Positions 32,018 through 40,722 of a stretch of 64,000 nt of DNA are shown piece by piece (position 1 is the first letter of the stretch; every line of letters begins with the position of its first letter). Source of the DNA: Beijerinckiaceae bacterium (GTDB lineage Bacteria; Pseudomonadota; Alphaproteobacteria; Rhizobiales; Beijerinckiaceae). The notes under the pieces were generated by a model that saw nothing but the letters and a program-made list of their open reading frames with translations, did not search any database and was not told where the DNA came from. A program made the translations under genes and the position numbers. The DNA is taken from positions 1 to 64,000 of the forward strand of contig CANBNG010000005.1 of NCBI GenBank assembly GCA_947370975.1, in the 5' to 3' direction.

Positions 32018-32752
32018 TTATCCTTTGGCGAGCAGCGCGCGGGCGCGCTCGAGATCATGTGGCGTATCGACCCCCAGCGGCACTGCATCGACAAGCGACA
32101 CATCGATGCGCATGCCGGCTTCGAGCGCGCGCAATTGCTCGAGCTTCTCGCGCTTTTCAAGCGGCGAGGGCGACAAGGCGACAAAGCGCGCAAGCGCGCG
32201 GCGGCGATAGGCGTAAAGGCCGATGTGATGGTAATGGGGCCCCTGGCCAAAGGGCACGGTGGCGCGCGAGAAATAGAGCGCGCGCATCCGCCCGGCCGAT
32301 ATGGGGCTGCCGACAATCTTCACCACATTGGGGTCGGTGCGCTCCTCCTCCCGGCTGATCGCGACGGCAAGCGTGGCAATATCAACGAGTGGATCGGCAA
32401 GCGGCAGCAGCGCCGCCTGAATGGCATAGGCCTCGATGGTTGGCAGGTCGCCCTGCACATTGACGACAATGTCGTGGCGACCCTCGGGATCGAAGGCCTC
32501 GACCGCCTCGAATATCCGGTCGGAGCCTGATTCGTGGTCGGCACGGGTCAAAACTGCATGTCCGCCCACCGCATGGATGGCCGCGACGATCTCGGGCGCG
32601 TCGGCTGCCACCAGCACCGGGCCGATGCCCGCCTCGCAGGCGCGCCGCCACACATGAACGATCATCGGCTCACCGCAAATATCGGCTAACGGCTTGCCCG
32701 GCAGGCGAGAAGAGCCCATGCGGGCCGGGACGAGGACGATCGGATCGGACAT
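32018..32752 (-). CDS. kdsB: 3-deoxy-manno-octulosonate cytidylyltransferase (CMP-KDO synthetase)
   Basis: KdsB activates KDO with CTP for the lipopolysaccharide inner core, so the organism makes KDO-containing LPS. The 244-residue protein has VPARMGSSRLPGKPLADICG at the start, RADHESGSDRIFEAVE, and VNVQGDLPTIEAYAIQAAL with the metal-binding aspartate, plus HHIGLYAYRRRAL later. The start at 32752 is set by family alignment. It shares a short minus-strand unit with pheA; the pair kdsB-pheA and the divergent cytochrome c gene are a common order in Hyphomicrobiales. Confidence 0.95.
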   Translation of the reverse strand: MSDPIVLVPARMGSSRLPGKPLADICGEPMIVHVWRRACEAGIGPVLVAADAPEIVAAIHAVGGHAVLTRADHESGSDRIFEAVEAFDPEGRHDIVVNVQGDLPTIEAYAIQAALLPLADPLVDIATLAVAISREEERTDPNVVKIVGSPISAGRMRALYFSRATVPFGQGPHYHHIGLYAYRRRALARFVALSPSPLEKREKLEQLRALEAGMRIDVSLVDAVPLGVDTPHDLERARALLAKG

Positions 32753-32978
32753 GGGGAGCTGATTTTCGAGGCGGTCGGGACTGTGGAAAACCCCTTTTCC
32801 CGGCCCGGCTGGAGCCAGGCGGCAAAAGGTATCAACGAGGCTTTGCTTATACGTGTTGCCAAGGGCCCCGCAAAGCGGGTAATCAACCCGCGCGCGGCAT
32901 GCCCCTGTCGGAGAGGTGTGCGGCAATATCGGACGCGCCCGGCGCGCCCCCCAGCAGACAAGTCGGAGCCCCCAAGAC

Positions 32979-33515
32979 ATGGATTCCTTTGAATTCAACA
33001 AAATCGCCGGCGCAGTGCTCGGCACGCTGCTGTTCCTTATGGGGCTTGGCATTTTCTCCGACGCGGTTTTCCACCACGGCGTCCCCAAACAGCCGGGCTA
33101 TGCCCTGCCGGTCGCCGAGACCGCGAGCGCTGGCGGCGCGGCTGCCTCCGCCGAGGCTGCGGTGCCCCTGCCCCAGCTCCTCGCCAAGGCTGACGCCAAA
33201 AAGGGCGAAGCCCTGATCAAGCCCTGCACCGCCTGCCATGTCTTCGACAAGGGCGGCGCGGCCAAGGTCGGCCCCGCGCTCTATGGCATCGTCAATCGCC
33301 CGATCGCCGGCGCCGCGGGCTTTGCCTATTCCGATTCGCTCAAGGGCAAGGGCGGCGCCTGGTCGTTCGACAGCCTCGACCACTTCATCGCCAACCCCAA
33401 GGGTTTCGCCAGCGGCACCAAGATGGCCTATGGCGGCGAGAAGGATGCGGCGCGGCGCGCCGACATTCTGGCCTATCTGCGCAGCCTCTCTGACAGCCCC
33501 GTCGCTCTCCCCTGA
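32979..33515 (+). CDS. Membrane-anchored class I cytochrome c
   Basis: A 178-residue c-type cytochrome. An N-terminal helix (FNKIAGAVLGTLLFLMGLGI) with no cleavage site anchors it in the inner membrane, followed by an Ala/Pro linker (residues 45-70) and a cytochrome c domain with one heme site CTACH (near residue 86), VGPALYGIVNRP, and the distal methionine in SGTKMAYGG. The layout matches CycM, the membrane-bound c552 that passes electrons from the bc1 complex to terminal oxidase in bradyrhizobia and relatives. It is followed by an intrinsic terminator and is divergent from kdsB. Confidence 0.9.
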   Translation: MDSFEFNKIAGAVLGTLLFLMGLGIFSDAVFHHGVPKQPGYALPVAETASAGGAAASAEAAVPLPQLLAKADAKKGEALIKPCTACHVFDKGGAAKVGPALYGIVNRPIAGAAGFAYSDSLKGKGGAWSFDSLDHFIANPKGFASGTKMAYGGEKDAARRADILAYLRSLSDSPVALP

Positions 33516-33540
33516 GAGCACGGCGCAAAGAGCGAGATTG

Positions 33541-33566
33541 AAGGCCGGGCATGTCCCGGCCTTTTT
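33541..33566 (+). terminator. Intrinsic terminator after the cytochrome c gene
   Basis: Twenty-five bases after the stop, AAGGCCGGG pairs with CCCGGCCTT around a five-base loop (CATGT), followed by TTTTT-containing sequence. This is a classical rho-independent terminator and separates the cytochrome c gene from the yej operon. Confidence 0.8.
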
Positions 33567-33662
33567 CTTGTCTGCAGCCCCGCTGGCGGCCCCTCGAAAA
33601 ACCGACATAATCGCCCCGAATCATCTTGGCGCGCCAAAGTGGCGCTGCGCTCGGGGACATGA

Positions 33663-35531
33663 ATGACTCTCTCTCGCCGTCAGGCCGTCAAACTTGGCTC
33701 AGCCGCATTGGGCGCACTTGCCCTGCCGGCGGGCTGGAGCCGCGCGCTGGGCGCGGGCGAGATCGAGACCCATGGGCTCTCGACCTTCGGCGAGCTCGCC
33801 CTGCCCGAGACCTTTCCCCATTTCGCCTATGTGAACCCGCAGGCCCCGCGCGGTGGCACGCTGTCGCTGCAAATCAAGAACACCAGCGGCAACCAGAATT
33901 TCGAGACCTTCGACACGCTCAATATTTTCGTCTTCAAGGGCGATGGCGCAGCCGGCATGGATGCGACCTTCGACACGTTGATGGCGGGCAGCGGCGACGA
34001 ACCGACCTCCATGTATGGCCTTGTGGCCGACCGCGTGCGGATTGCGCCCGACAGGCTGACCTATCGCTTTCACCTACGCCCGGAAGCCCGCTTCCACGAC
34101 GGCTCGAAGCTTACGGCGCGGGATGCCGCCTTCTCCTTCAATATCCTGAAGGCCAAGGGCCACCCGGTCTATCGCAGCATGCTGTCTGAATTCATCGGCG
34201 CTGAGGCAGAGGGCGATGACACGCTCGTCGTGCGCCTCACCGACAAGCGCAGCCGCGACCTGCATCTTGTCGTCGCCGGCCTGCCGATCTTCTCGCAAGC
34301 CTGGTGGAAGGATCGGGATTTCGAAGCCTCGACGCTGGAAGCCCCGCTAGGCTCTGGCCCCTACAAGGTCTCGCGCTTCGAACAGGGCCGCTATATCGAA
34401 TTTGAACGCGTCCGCGATTATTGGGCGGAAAAACTCCCCGTGAACGTGGGCGCCAATAATTTCGACCGCATGCGCTATGAATATTATCGCGAGCGGCAGG
34501 TCGCCTTTGAAGGGTTCAAATCCGGCCAGATCAATTTCAACGAGGAATATACGGCGCGCCTCTGGGCGACCGCCTATGATTTCCCCGCCGTGCGCGACGG
34601 GCGCGTGAAAAAGGAAGAACTGCCCAATGGCGCGCCGACGCCAAGCCAGGGCTGGTATTTCAACACGCGGCGACAGAAATTTCAGGATGCGCGCGTGCGC
34701 GAGGCTCTGGGGCTGGCGTTCGATTTCGAATGGACGAACCGCAACATCATGTATTCGGCCTATAAGAGGCTGACGTCTTATTTTGAAAACTCGGACATGA
34801 AAGCCGTCGGCCTGCCGAGCGCGGGCGAGCTAGCTCTCCTCGAACACTTTCGCGGCAAAGCCCCCGACGAGATTTTCGGCGAGCCCTATGTGCCCCCGAC
34901 CTCGGATGGTTCGGGCTCCGACCGCACCTTGCTGCGCCGCGCCGATGAATTGCTGCGCGCGGCCGGCTGCAAACGCGACGGCACGCGCCTGCTGCTGCCC
35001 GGCGGCCAGCCGTTCGAGATTGAATTTCTCGATTCCTCGGGCGCGCTCAAGCCCCACACCGAGCCGCTGCAGGGCAATCTGCGCAAGCTTGGCATTGAAA
35101 CCACCTACCGCCAGGTCGATGCCGCGCAATACAAGCGGCGGCTTGATAATTTCGAATTCGACATCGTCACCATGGCGCTGGGCGGCTCGCTGACGCCAGG
35201 CGATGGCTTGCGCATCACCTGGGGATCGGAAGCTGCCAGGACGCCGGGCACGCGCAATGTTGCGGGCGTGAGCGACCCTGCGGTCGATTTCCTGATCGAG
35301 AAAATCGCGCGCGTCGACAATCGCGAGGATCTCAACACCGCCTGCCGCGCGCTCGACCGCGTGCTGCGCGCGGGTCGCTACTGGATTCCCATGTGGTACA
35401 AGGACAAGAGTCTGGTTGCCTATTGGGACGTGTTCTCGCGCCCTGCCACCACGCCGCGCTATTCAACCGGCGCGCCGGGCACATGGTGGTGGGACGCAGA
35501 CAAGGCCAAGCGCATCAATTATCAGGGCTGA
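33663..35531 (+). CDS. yejA: ABC transporter substrate-binding protein (YejA-like)
   Basis: A 622-residue periplasmic binding protein of the SBP family 5 (peptide/nickel/oligopeptide type). The N-terminus has a twin-arginine signal (SRRQAVKLGSAALGALALP), so export folded through Tat is likely. The domain contains PEARFHDGSKLTARDAAFSF, typical for the family, and KRLTSYFENSDMKAVGLPS, a motif I associate with YejA-type proteins (E. coli YejABEF takes up microcin C and peptides). It begins a four-gene importer operon. The ligand in this organism is unknown; an oligopeptide is the default. Confidence 0.9.
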   Translation: MTLSRRQAVKLGSAALGALALPAGWSRALGAGEIETHGLSTFGELALPETFPHFAYVNPQAPRGGTLSLQIKNTSGNQNFETFDTLNIFVFKGDGAAGMDATFDTLMAGSGDEPTSMYGLVADRVRIAPDRLTYRFHLRPEARFHDGSKLTARDAAFSFNILKAKGHPVYRSMLSEFIGAEAEGDDTLVVRLTDKRSRDLHLVVAGLPIFSQAWWKDRDFEASTLEAPLGSGPYKVSRFEQGRYIEFERVRDYWAEKLPVNVGANNFDRMRYEYYRERQVAFEGFKSGQINFNEEYTARLWATAYDFPAVRDGRVKKEELPNGAPTPSQGWYFNTRRQKFQDARVREALGLAFDFEWTNRNIMYSAYKRLTSYFENSDMKAVGLPSAGELALLEHFRGKAPDEIFGEPYVPPTSDGSGSDRTLLRRADELLRAAGCKRDGTRLLLPGGQPFEIEFLDSSGALKPHTEPLQGNLRKLGIETTYRQVDAAQYKRRLDNFEFDIVTMALGGSLTPGDGLRITWGSEAARTPGTRNVAGVSDPAVDFLIEKIARVDNREDLNTACRALDRVLRAGRYWIPMWYKDKSLVAYWDVFSRPATTPRYSTGAPGTWWWDADKAKRINYQG

Positions 35532-35562
35532 CCGCCGCTTCACGCGCGCCCGAAAGGATTTC

Positions 35563-36660
35563 ATGCTCGCCTATATCGCCCGCCGCCTGTTGCTGATGAT
35601 CCCGACGATCTTCGGCATCCTGCTCATCTCCTTCGTGATCGTGCAATTTGCGCCCGGCGGACCGGTGGAGCGCGTACTTGCGCAATTGCAGGGGCTGGAT
35701 TCTGGCGCAACCTCGCGCTTTGGCGGGGGTGCGACCGATCTTGGCGCGGCGGCGCAAGCAGGCGGGGGCGGAGATTCGCGCTATCGCGGCGCACAGGGAC
35801 TGGACCCCAAATTCATCGCCGAACTCGAAAAGCAATTCGGGTTCGACAAGCCCGCGCATGAGCGTTTCTTCATCATGCTGAAAAATTACGCGACCTTCGA
35901 TTTCGGCCGCAGCTATTTCCGCGATACGCCGGTGCTGCAACTCATCAAGGAGAAACTGCCGGTTTCGGTATCGCTGGGTCTGTGGATGACGCTGCTCTCC
36001 TATGCGATCTCGATTCCGCTGGGCATCCGCAAGGCTGTGCAGGATGGGTCGCGCTTCGACACCTGGACCTCGGCCGTCGTCATCATCGGCTATGCCATTC
36101 CGAGCTTTCTCTTTGCGATCCTTCTGATCGTGCTGTTTGCCGGCGGCTCCTTCTGGCAGGTGTTTCCGCTGCGTGGCCTGTGGTCGGAAAATTTTGCCGA
36201 TATGTCCTGGCCGCAGAAAATTCTCGATTATGCCTGGCATATCACCTTGCCCGTTGTCTCCATGGCGATCGGCGCCTTTGCGACCTCGACCTTCCTGACA
36301 AAAAATTCCTTCCTCGAGGAAATCCGCAAGCAATATGTCATGACCGCACGGATGAAGGGATTGACTGAAAATCAGGTGCTTTATGGACATGTCTTCCGCA
36401 ATGCCATGCTGATCGTCATCGCGGGCTTTCCGGGCGCTTTCGTCTCGGCCTTTTTCACAGGCTCCTTGCTGATCGAGAGCATTTTCTCGCTCGATGGCCT
36501 TGGTCTTTTGTCCTTCGAGAGCATCGTCAATCGCGACTATCCGGTGGTTTTCGCCAATCTCTATATTTTCGCGCTGCTGGGCCTTGTGGTGAATCTGCTG
36601 TCCGACCTCACCTATACGTGGATTGATCCGCGCATCGATTTTGAAACGCGGGAGGTTTGA
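35563..36660 (+). CDS. yejB: ABC transporter permease YejB
   Basis: A 365-residue inner membrane permease of the oligopeptide type. The first helix is MLAYIARRLLLMIPTIFGIL, followed by VQFAPGGPVERVLAQ, as in OppB/YejB. A glycine/alanine-rich extracytoplasmic insertion (about residues 40-80) is typical of YejB and absent from OppB. The later EAA-like region (ARMKGLTENQVLYGHVFRNA) docks to the ATPase. AAAGGA precedes the ATG at 35563, 31 bases after yejA. Confidence 0.93.
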   Translation: MLAYIARRLLLMIPTIFGILLISFVIVQFAPGGPVERVLAQLQGLDSGATSRFGGGATDLGAAAQAGGGGDSRYRGAQGLDPKFIAELEKQFGFDKPAHERFFIMLKNYATFDFGRSYFRDTPVLQLIKEKLPVSVSLGLWMTLLSYAISIPLGIRKAVQDGSRFDTWTSAVVIIGYAIPSFLFAILLIVLFAGGSFWQVFPLRGLWSENFADMSWPQKILDYAWHITLPVVSMAIGAFATSTFLTKNSFLEEIRKQYVMTARMKGLTENQVLYGHVFRNAMLIVIAGFPGAFVSAFFTGSLLIESIFSLDGLGLLSFESIVNRDYPVVFANLYIFALLGLVVNLLSDLTYTWIDPRIDFETREV

Positions 36661-36662
36661 GC

Positions 36663-37850
36663 ATGACAGCCCCCGCACTGCGCGATGAGCTTTCAGCCAA
36701 TGAGGCTGCCCCGCATGCGCCAGCCCTGCCGCCGCAGGGTTTTCTGAAACTCTCGCCGATCAACCAGCGCAGGCTCGACAATTTTCGCCGCAACAAGCGC
36801 GGCTATTGGTCGTTCTGGATTTTCGTTACTTTGTTCGTTCTCTCGCTGTTTGCAGAATTCATCGCCAATGAGCGGCCCATTCTGGCTTATTACAAAGGCG
36901 AGATTCTCTTTCCCGTGGTGAAAAATTATCCGGAAGAGAAATTCGGCGGCTTTCTGGCGCAGACCGATTATCGCGATCCCGTCATTTCGCGCGAGATCGA
37001 GAGCAATGGCTGGATGATCTGGCCCCCGATCCGCTTCTCCTTCAGCACGCATCAGCGCGACCTGCCAACGCCCGCGCCCTCCGCCCCGACCTGGTGGCTG
37101 GAAAAAGCGAAATGCAAGGCGGTGGCTGACAAGATCCTCGATCCGCCAAAGGCCAATGCCTCTTGCCGCGATCTTGAATGGAACTGGCTGGGGACCGATG
37201 ACCAGGGCCGCGATGTCGTTGCGCGCCTGATCTATGGCTTTCGCATCTCGATTCTCTTCGGCCTCATCCTGGCCGGCATTTCCTCGATCATCGGCATAGC
37301 GGCGGGCGCGGTGCAGGGTTATTTCGGCGGCTGGATCGACCTCGTGTCGCAGCGCTTCATCGAAATATGGTCCTCGCTTCCCCATCTCTATCTGCTCATC
37401 ATCGTCTCCTCGATCATCACGCCGGGCTTCTTCGTGCTGCTTGGCATCTTGCTGCTGTTCTCATGGGTCTCGCTGGTGCATGTGGTGCGCGCGGAATTCC
37501 TGCGCGCGCGCAATTTCGAATATGTGAATGCAGCGCGCGCGCTCGGCCTCTCCAACGGCAAGATCATGTTCAAGCATCTCTTGCCCAATGCGATGGTGGC
37601 GACGCTGACCTTCCTGCCCTTCGTGCTCAATTCCTCGATCACGACGCTCACCTCGCTTGATTTTCTGGGCTTTGGCCTGCCCCCGGGCTCGCCCTCGCTT
37701 GGCGAACTGCTGCTGCAGGGCAAGGCGAATCTGCAAGCGCCCTGGCTGGGGCTTGCAGGCTTTTTCGTCATCGCCGCCATGCTCTCGCTGCTGATCTTCA
37801 TCGGCGAAGCAGTGCGCGACGCCTTCGATCCGCGAAAGACATTCTCATGA
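36663..37850 (+). CDS. yejE: ABC transporter permease YejE
   Basis: A 395-residue second permease. It has a long cytoplasmic N-terminus ending in SPINQRRLDNFRRNKRGYWS, one membrane helix, a periplasmic segment of about 120 residues and then five helices with the EAA-loop NAARALGLSNGKIMFKHLLP. LGTDDQGRDVVARLIYGFRI is the family signature. The ATG is two bases after the yejB stop. Its last codons overlap yejF by four bases. Confidence 0.93.
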   Translation: MTAPALRDELSANEAAPHAPALPPQGFLKLSPINQRRLDNFRRNKRGYWSFWIFVTLFVLSLFAEFIANERPILAYYKGEILFPVVKNYPEEKFGGFLAQTDYRDPVISREIESNGWMIWPPIRFSFSTHQRDLPTPAPSAPTWWLEKAKCKAVADKILDPPKANASCRDLEWNWLGTDDQGRDVVARLIYGFRISILFGLILAGISSIIGIAAGAVQGYFGGWIDLVSQRFIEIWSSLPHLYLLIIVSSIITPGFFVLLGILLLFSWVSLVHVVRAEFLRARNFEYVNAARALGLSNGKIMFKHLLPNAMVATLTFLPFVLNSSITTLTSLDFLGFGLPPGSPSLGELLLQGKANLQAPWLGLAGFFVIAAMLSLLIFIGEAVRDAFDPRKTFS

Positions 37851-39499
37851 GGCCCGCCATGCAAGAGCAAAACGGCGCGCCGCTTCTCGAGGTGCGCGAC
37901 CTCTCCATCGCCTTCCAGCAGGGCGGACGCGAAACGCTCGCCGTCGACAAGGTCTCCTTCACCCTGCAACGCGGGCGCACCTTGGCGCTGGTGGGGGAAT
38001 CGGGCTCCGGCAAATCGATCACCGCCCTGTCGGTGGTCAAATTGCTTGGCAGCACATCGGCCACCTATCCCTCTGGCGAAATCCTGTTCAAGGGGGAAGA
38101 CCTCCTGCAGGCGAGCGAGGATGGCCTGCGCAAGGTGCGGGGCAAAGAAATCACCATGGTGTTCCAGGAACCCATGACCTCGCTCAATCCGCTGCATTCG
38201 ATTGAAAGGCAGATCGGCGAAATTCTGGAGCTGCATGGCATGCGCGGCGAGGCGAGCATCCGCGCGCGCATCATTTCCTTGCTGGAAGAAGTCGGCATTC
38301 CAGATCCCGCCACACGGCTCTCGGCCTATCCGCATCAATTGTCGGGCGGGCAACGCCAGCGCGTGATGATTGCCATGGCGCTTGCCAACAAGCCCGATCT
38401 CTTCATCGCCGATGAGCCGACCACCGCGCTCGATGTCACCGTGCAGGCGCAGATTCTCAAACTGCTGAAGGAATTGCAGGGCCGTCTTGGCATGGCCATG
38501 CTGTTCATCACGCATGATCTGGGCATCGTGCGCAAGATTGCAGATGATGTCGCCGTTATGCAGCGCGGACGTATCGTCGAGGCCGGGCCTGTGGAGCAGG
38601 TTTTTGGCGCGCCCCAGCACCCTTACACAAAGGCCCTGCTTGCCGCCGAACCCAAGGGCGCGCCTGCGGCCAGCAATGCCGAGGCCAGGCCCGTGCTGAC
38701 GGGCGAGGACATTCGCGTCTGGTTCCCGATCAAGCGCGGCTTTCTGCGCCGCACGATTGGCCATGTGAAGGCGGTCGACGGCATTTCCCTCACCGTACGT
38801 GAAGGCCAGACAGTCGGCGTTGTGGGAGAATCAGGCTCAGGCAAGACAACCTTGGGCCTTGCGCTGCTGCGCCTCATTCGCTCGGAAGGGCCGATTGCCT
38901 TTCTCGGGCAGCGGATCGACGGGCTTTCGTCAACAGACATGCGGCCGTTGCGGCGCGACATGCAGGTGGTGTTTCAAGATCCTTACGGATCGCTGTCGCC
39001 GCGCCTTTCTGTCGCCGATATTGTCGAGGAAGGTTTGCTGGTGCAAAACCGCGATCTTTCCTATGCCCAACGCCGCGACATTGTGGCCCGCGCGCTCGCA
39101 GACACCGGGCTCGACCCTTCGGCCATGGATCGTTACCCGCATGAATTTTCCGGCGGCCAGCGCCAGCGCATCGCCATAGCCCGCGCCATGGCGCTCAACC
39201 CACGCTTTGTCGTGCTCGATGAGCCGACCTCGGCGCTCGACATGTCGGTGCAGGCGCAGATCGTGGATCTGCTGCGCGATCTGCAAAAGCGGCGCAATCT
39301 CGCCTACCTTTTCATCAGCCATGACCTCAAGGTCGTGCGCGCGCTGGCGAGCGAATTGATTGTCATGCGCAACGGCAAGGTGGTTGAATCTGGTCCGGCA
39401 GCGGATGTTTTTGCCGCGCCGAAAAGCGAATATACGCGCGCGCTGTTTGCGGCTGCCTTCTCAATCGAGGCCGCGCCACTTGGTGTGAATGGCGCATGA
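37847..39499 (+). CDS. yejF: ABC transporter ATP-binding protein YejF (tandem ATPase)
   Basis: A 550-residue protein made of two ABC ATPase domains. Domain 1 has Walker A GESGSGKS, signature LSGGQRQRV and Walker B LFIADEPTTALD; domain 2 (from about residue 285) has GESGSGKTT, FSGGQRQRI and VVLDEPTSALD. Each domain also has a Q-loop FQEP or FQDP. Both halves look active. An alternative start at 37859 exists; 37847 overlaps yejE by four bases. The last four bases overlap deoB. Confidence 0.95.
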   Translation: MRPAMQEQNGAPLLEVRDLSIAFQQGGRETLAVDKVSFTLQRGRTLALVGESGSGKSITALSVVKLLGSTSATYPSGEILFKGEDLLQASEDGLRKVRGKEITMVFQEPMTSLNPLHSIERQIGEILELHGMRGEASIRARIISLLEEVGIPDPATRLSAYPHQLSGGQRQRVMIAMALANKPDLFIADEPTTALDVTVQAQILKLLKELQGRLGMAMLFITHDLGIVRKIADDVAVMQRGRIVEAGPVEQVFGAPQHPYTKALLAAEPKGAPAASNAEARPVLTGEDIRVWFPIKRGFLRRTIGHVKAVDGISLTVREGQTVGVVGESGSGKTTLGLALLRLIRSEGPIAFLGQRIDGLSSTDMRPLRRDMQVVFQDPYGSLSPRLSVADIVEEGLLVQNRDLSYAQRRDIVARALADTGLDPSAMDRYPHEFSGGQRQRIAIARAMALNPRFVVLDEPTSALDMSVQAQIVDLLRDLQKRRNLAYLFISHDLKVVRALASELIVMRNGKVVESGPAADVFAAPKSEYTRALFAAAFSIEAAPLGVNGA

Positions 39500-40722
39500 G
39501 CCGCGCCCTCCTCCTCGTGCTCGATTCCTTTGGCTGCGGCGCAGCGCCGGACGCCGCTGCCTTTGGCGATGCGGGGGCCGATACGCTGGGGCATATTGCG
39601 GAAGCCTGCGCCGCAGGGCTTTGCGATATCGCGGGCCTGCGCAGCGGGCTTTTGCACATGCCTTATCTCGACAGTCTTGGCCTTGGCTCCATTGCTCAGG
39701 CCTCGAGCGGCGTTCTGCCCCAGGGTTTTTCGCTTGGCGCGCCAAAAGGCGCCTGGGGCTATGCCATCGAGCGCTCGCAGGGCAAGGACACGCCCTCGGG
39801 ACATTGGGAAATTGCAGGCGCGCCGGCTGATTTTGCCTGGGGCTATTTTCCCGACACCGATCCTGCCATTCCAGAGACGCTCGTGGCCGCGCTGGTGCGT
39901 GAGGGGAAATTGCCCGGCGTCATCGGCAATGTGCATGCCTCGGGGACCGCAATCATCGAGCAATATGGCGCGGAGCATTTGCGCACGGGCAAGCCGATCA
40001 TCTACACGTCGGTTGATTCCGTGTTGCAGATTGCAGCGCATGAAGAGACCTTTGGCCGCGAGCGCCTGTATGAGCTGTGCCTGATTGCGCGCAAGCTCTG
40101 CGATGCTCTGCACATCGGGCGCATCATCGCCCGACCCTTTACCGGTGACAGCCCGGCCACGTTCAAAAGAACGCCCTATCGCAGGGACTTTTCAATGCCT
40201 CCGGCGCAGGGCTCGATCCTCGACCGAGCAGCAGAGGCAGGGCGCGCCATCGTCAGCATCGGCAAGATCGGCGATATTTTTGCCCATCGCAACACGGGCC
40301 TCGAAATCAAGGGCCGCGATGACCTCGACCTGTTCGACAAGACGGTCGCGGCCTTGGGCTCCTTGCCCGACGGCGGCCTGATCTTTGCCAATTACGTCGA
40401 TCTCGATACGGATTTCGGCCATCGCCGCAATGTCGCGGGCTATGCGGCAGGGCTTGAGCGCTTCGATGCGCGCATGCCGGCCCTGCTGGCGGCCCTCCAG
40501 CCCGGCGACCTCTGCATTCTCACCGCCGACCACGGCAATGATCCGACATGGCCCGGCACGGACCATACGCGCGAACATGTGCCTGTGCTGGCCTTTGGCC
40601 CCGGCATTGCGCCCGTTGCGCTTGGCGCGCGGCAGACCTTTGCCGATATGGGCGCAAGCCTCGCGCATCATCTGGGGCTGCCCCAAACGCAGAGCGGGCG
40701 CGCCTGGCAGCTCGATCAATAG
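39496..40722 (+). CDS. deoB: Phosphopentomutase
   Basis: DeoB interconverts ribose or deoxyribose 1-phosphate and 5-phosphate. The 408-residue alkaline phosphatase superfamily enzyme begins LLLVLDSFGCGAAPDA with metal-binding Asp, has the nucleophile in GADTLGHIAE (Thr), then KDTPSGHWEIAG and a late LTADHGNDPTWPGTDHTRE metal cluster. Its ATG overlaps the yejF stop (ATGA), so peptide import and nucleoside sugar breakdown are translationally coupled. It supplies deoxyribose 5-phosphate to DeoC, encoded 4 kb downstream. Its end overlaps the convergent ggt gene by seven bases. Confidence 0.95.
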   Translation: MSRALLLVLDSFGCGAAPDAAAFGDAGADTLGHIAEACAAGLCDIAGLRSGLLHMPYLDSLGLGSIAQASSGVLPQGFSLGAPKGAWGYAIERSQGKDTPSGHWEIAGAPADFAWGYFPDTDPAIPETLVAALVREGKLPGVIGNVHASGTAIIEQYGAEHLRTGKPIIYTSVDSVLQIAAHEETFGRERLYELCLIARKLCDALHIGRIIARPFTGDSPATFKRTPYRRDFSMPPAQGSILDRAAEAGRAIVSIGKIGDIFAHRNTGLEIKGRDDLDLFDKTVAALGSLPDGGLIFANYVDLDTDFGHRRNVAGYAAGLERFDARMPALLAALQPGDLCILTADHGNDPTWPGTDHTREHVPVLAFGPGIAPVALGARQTFADMGASLAHHLGLPQTQSGRAWQLDQ

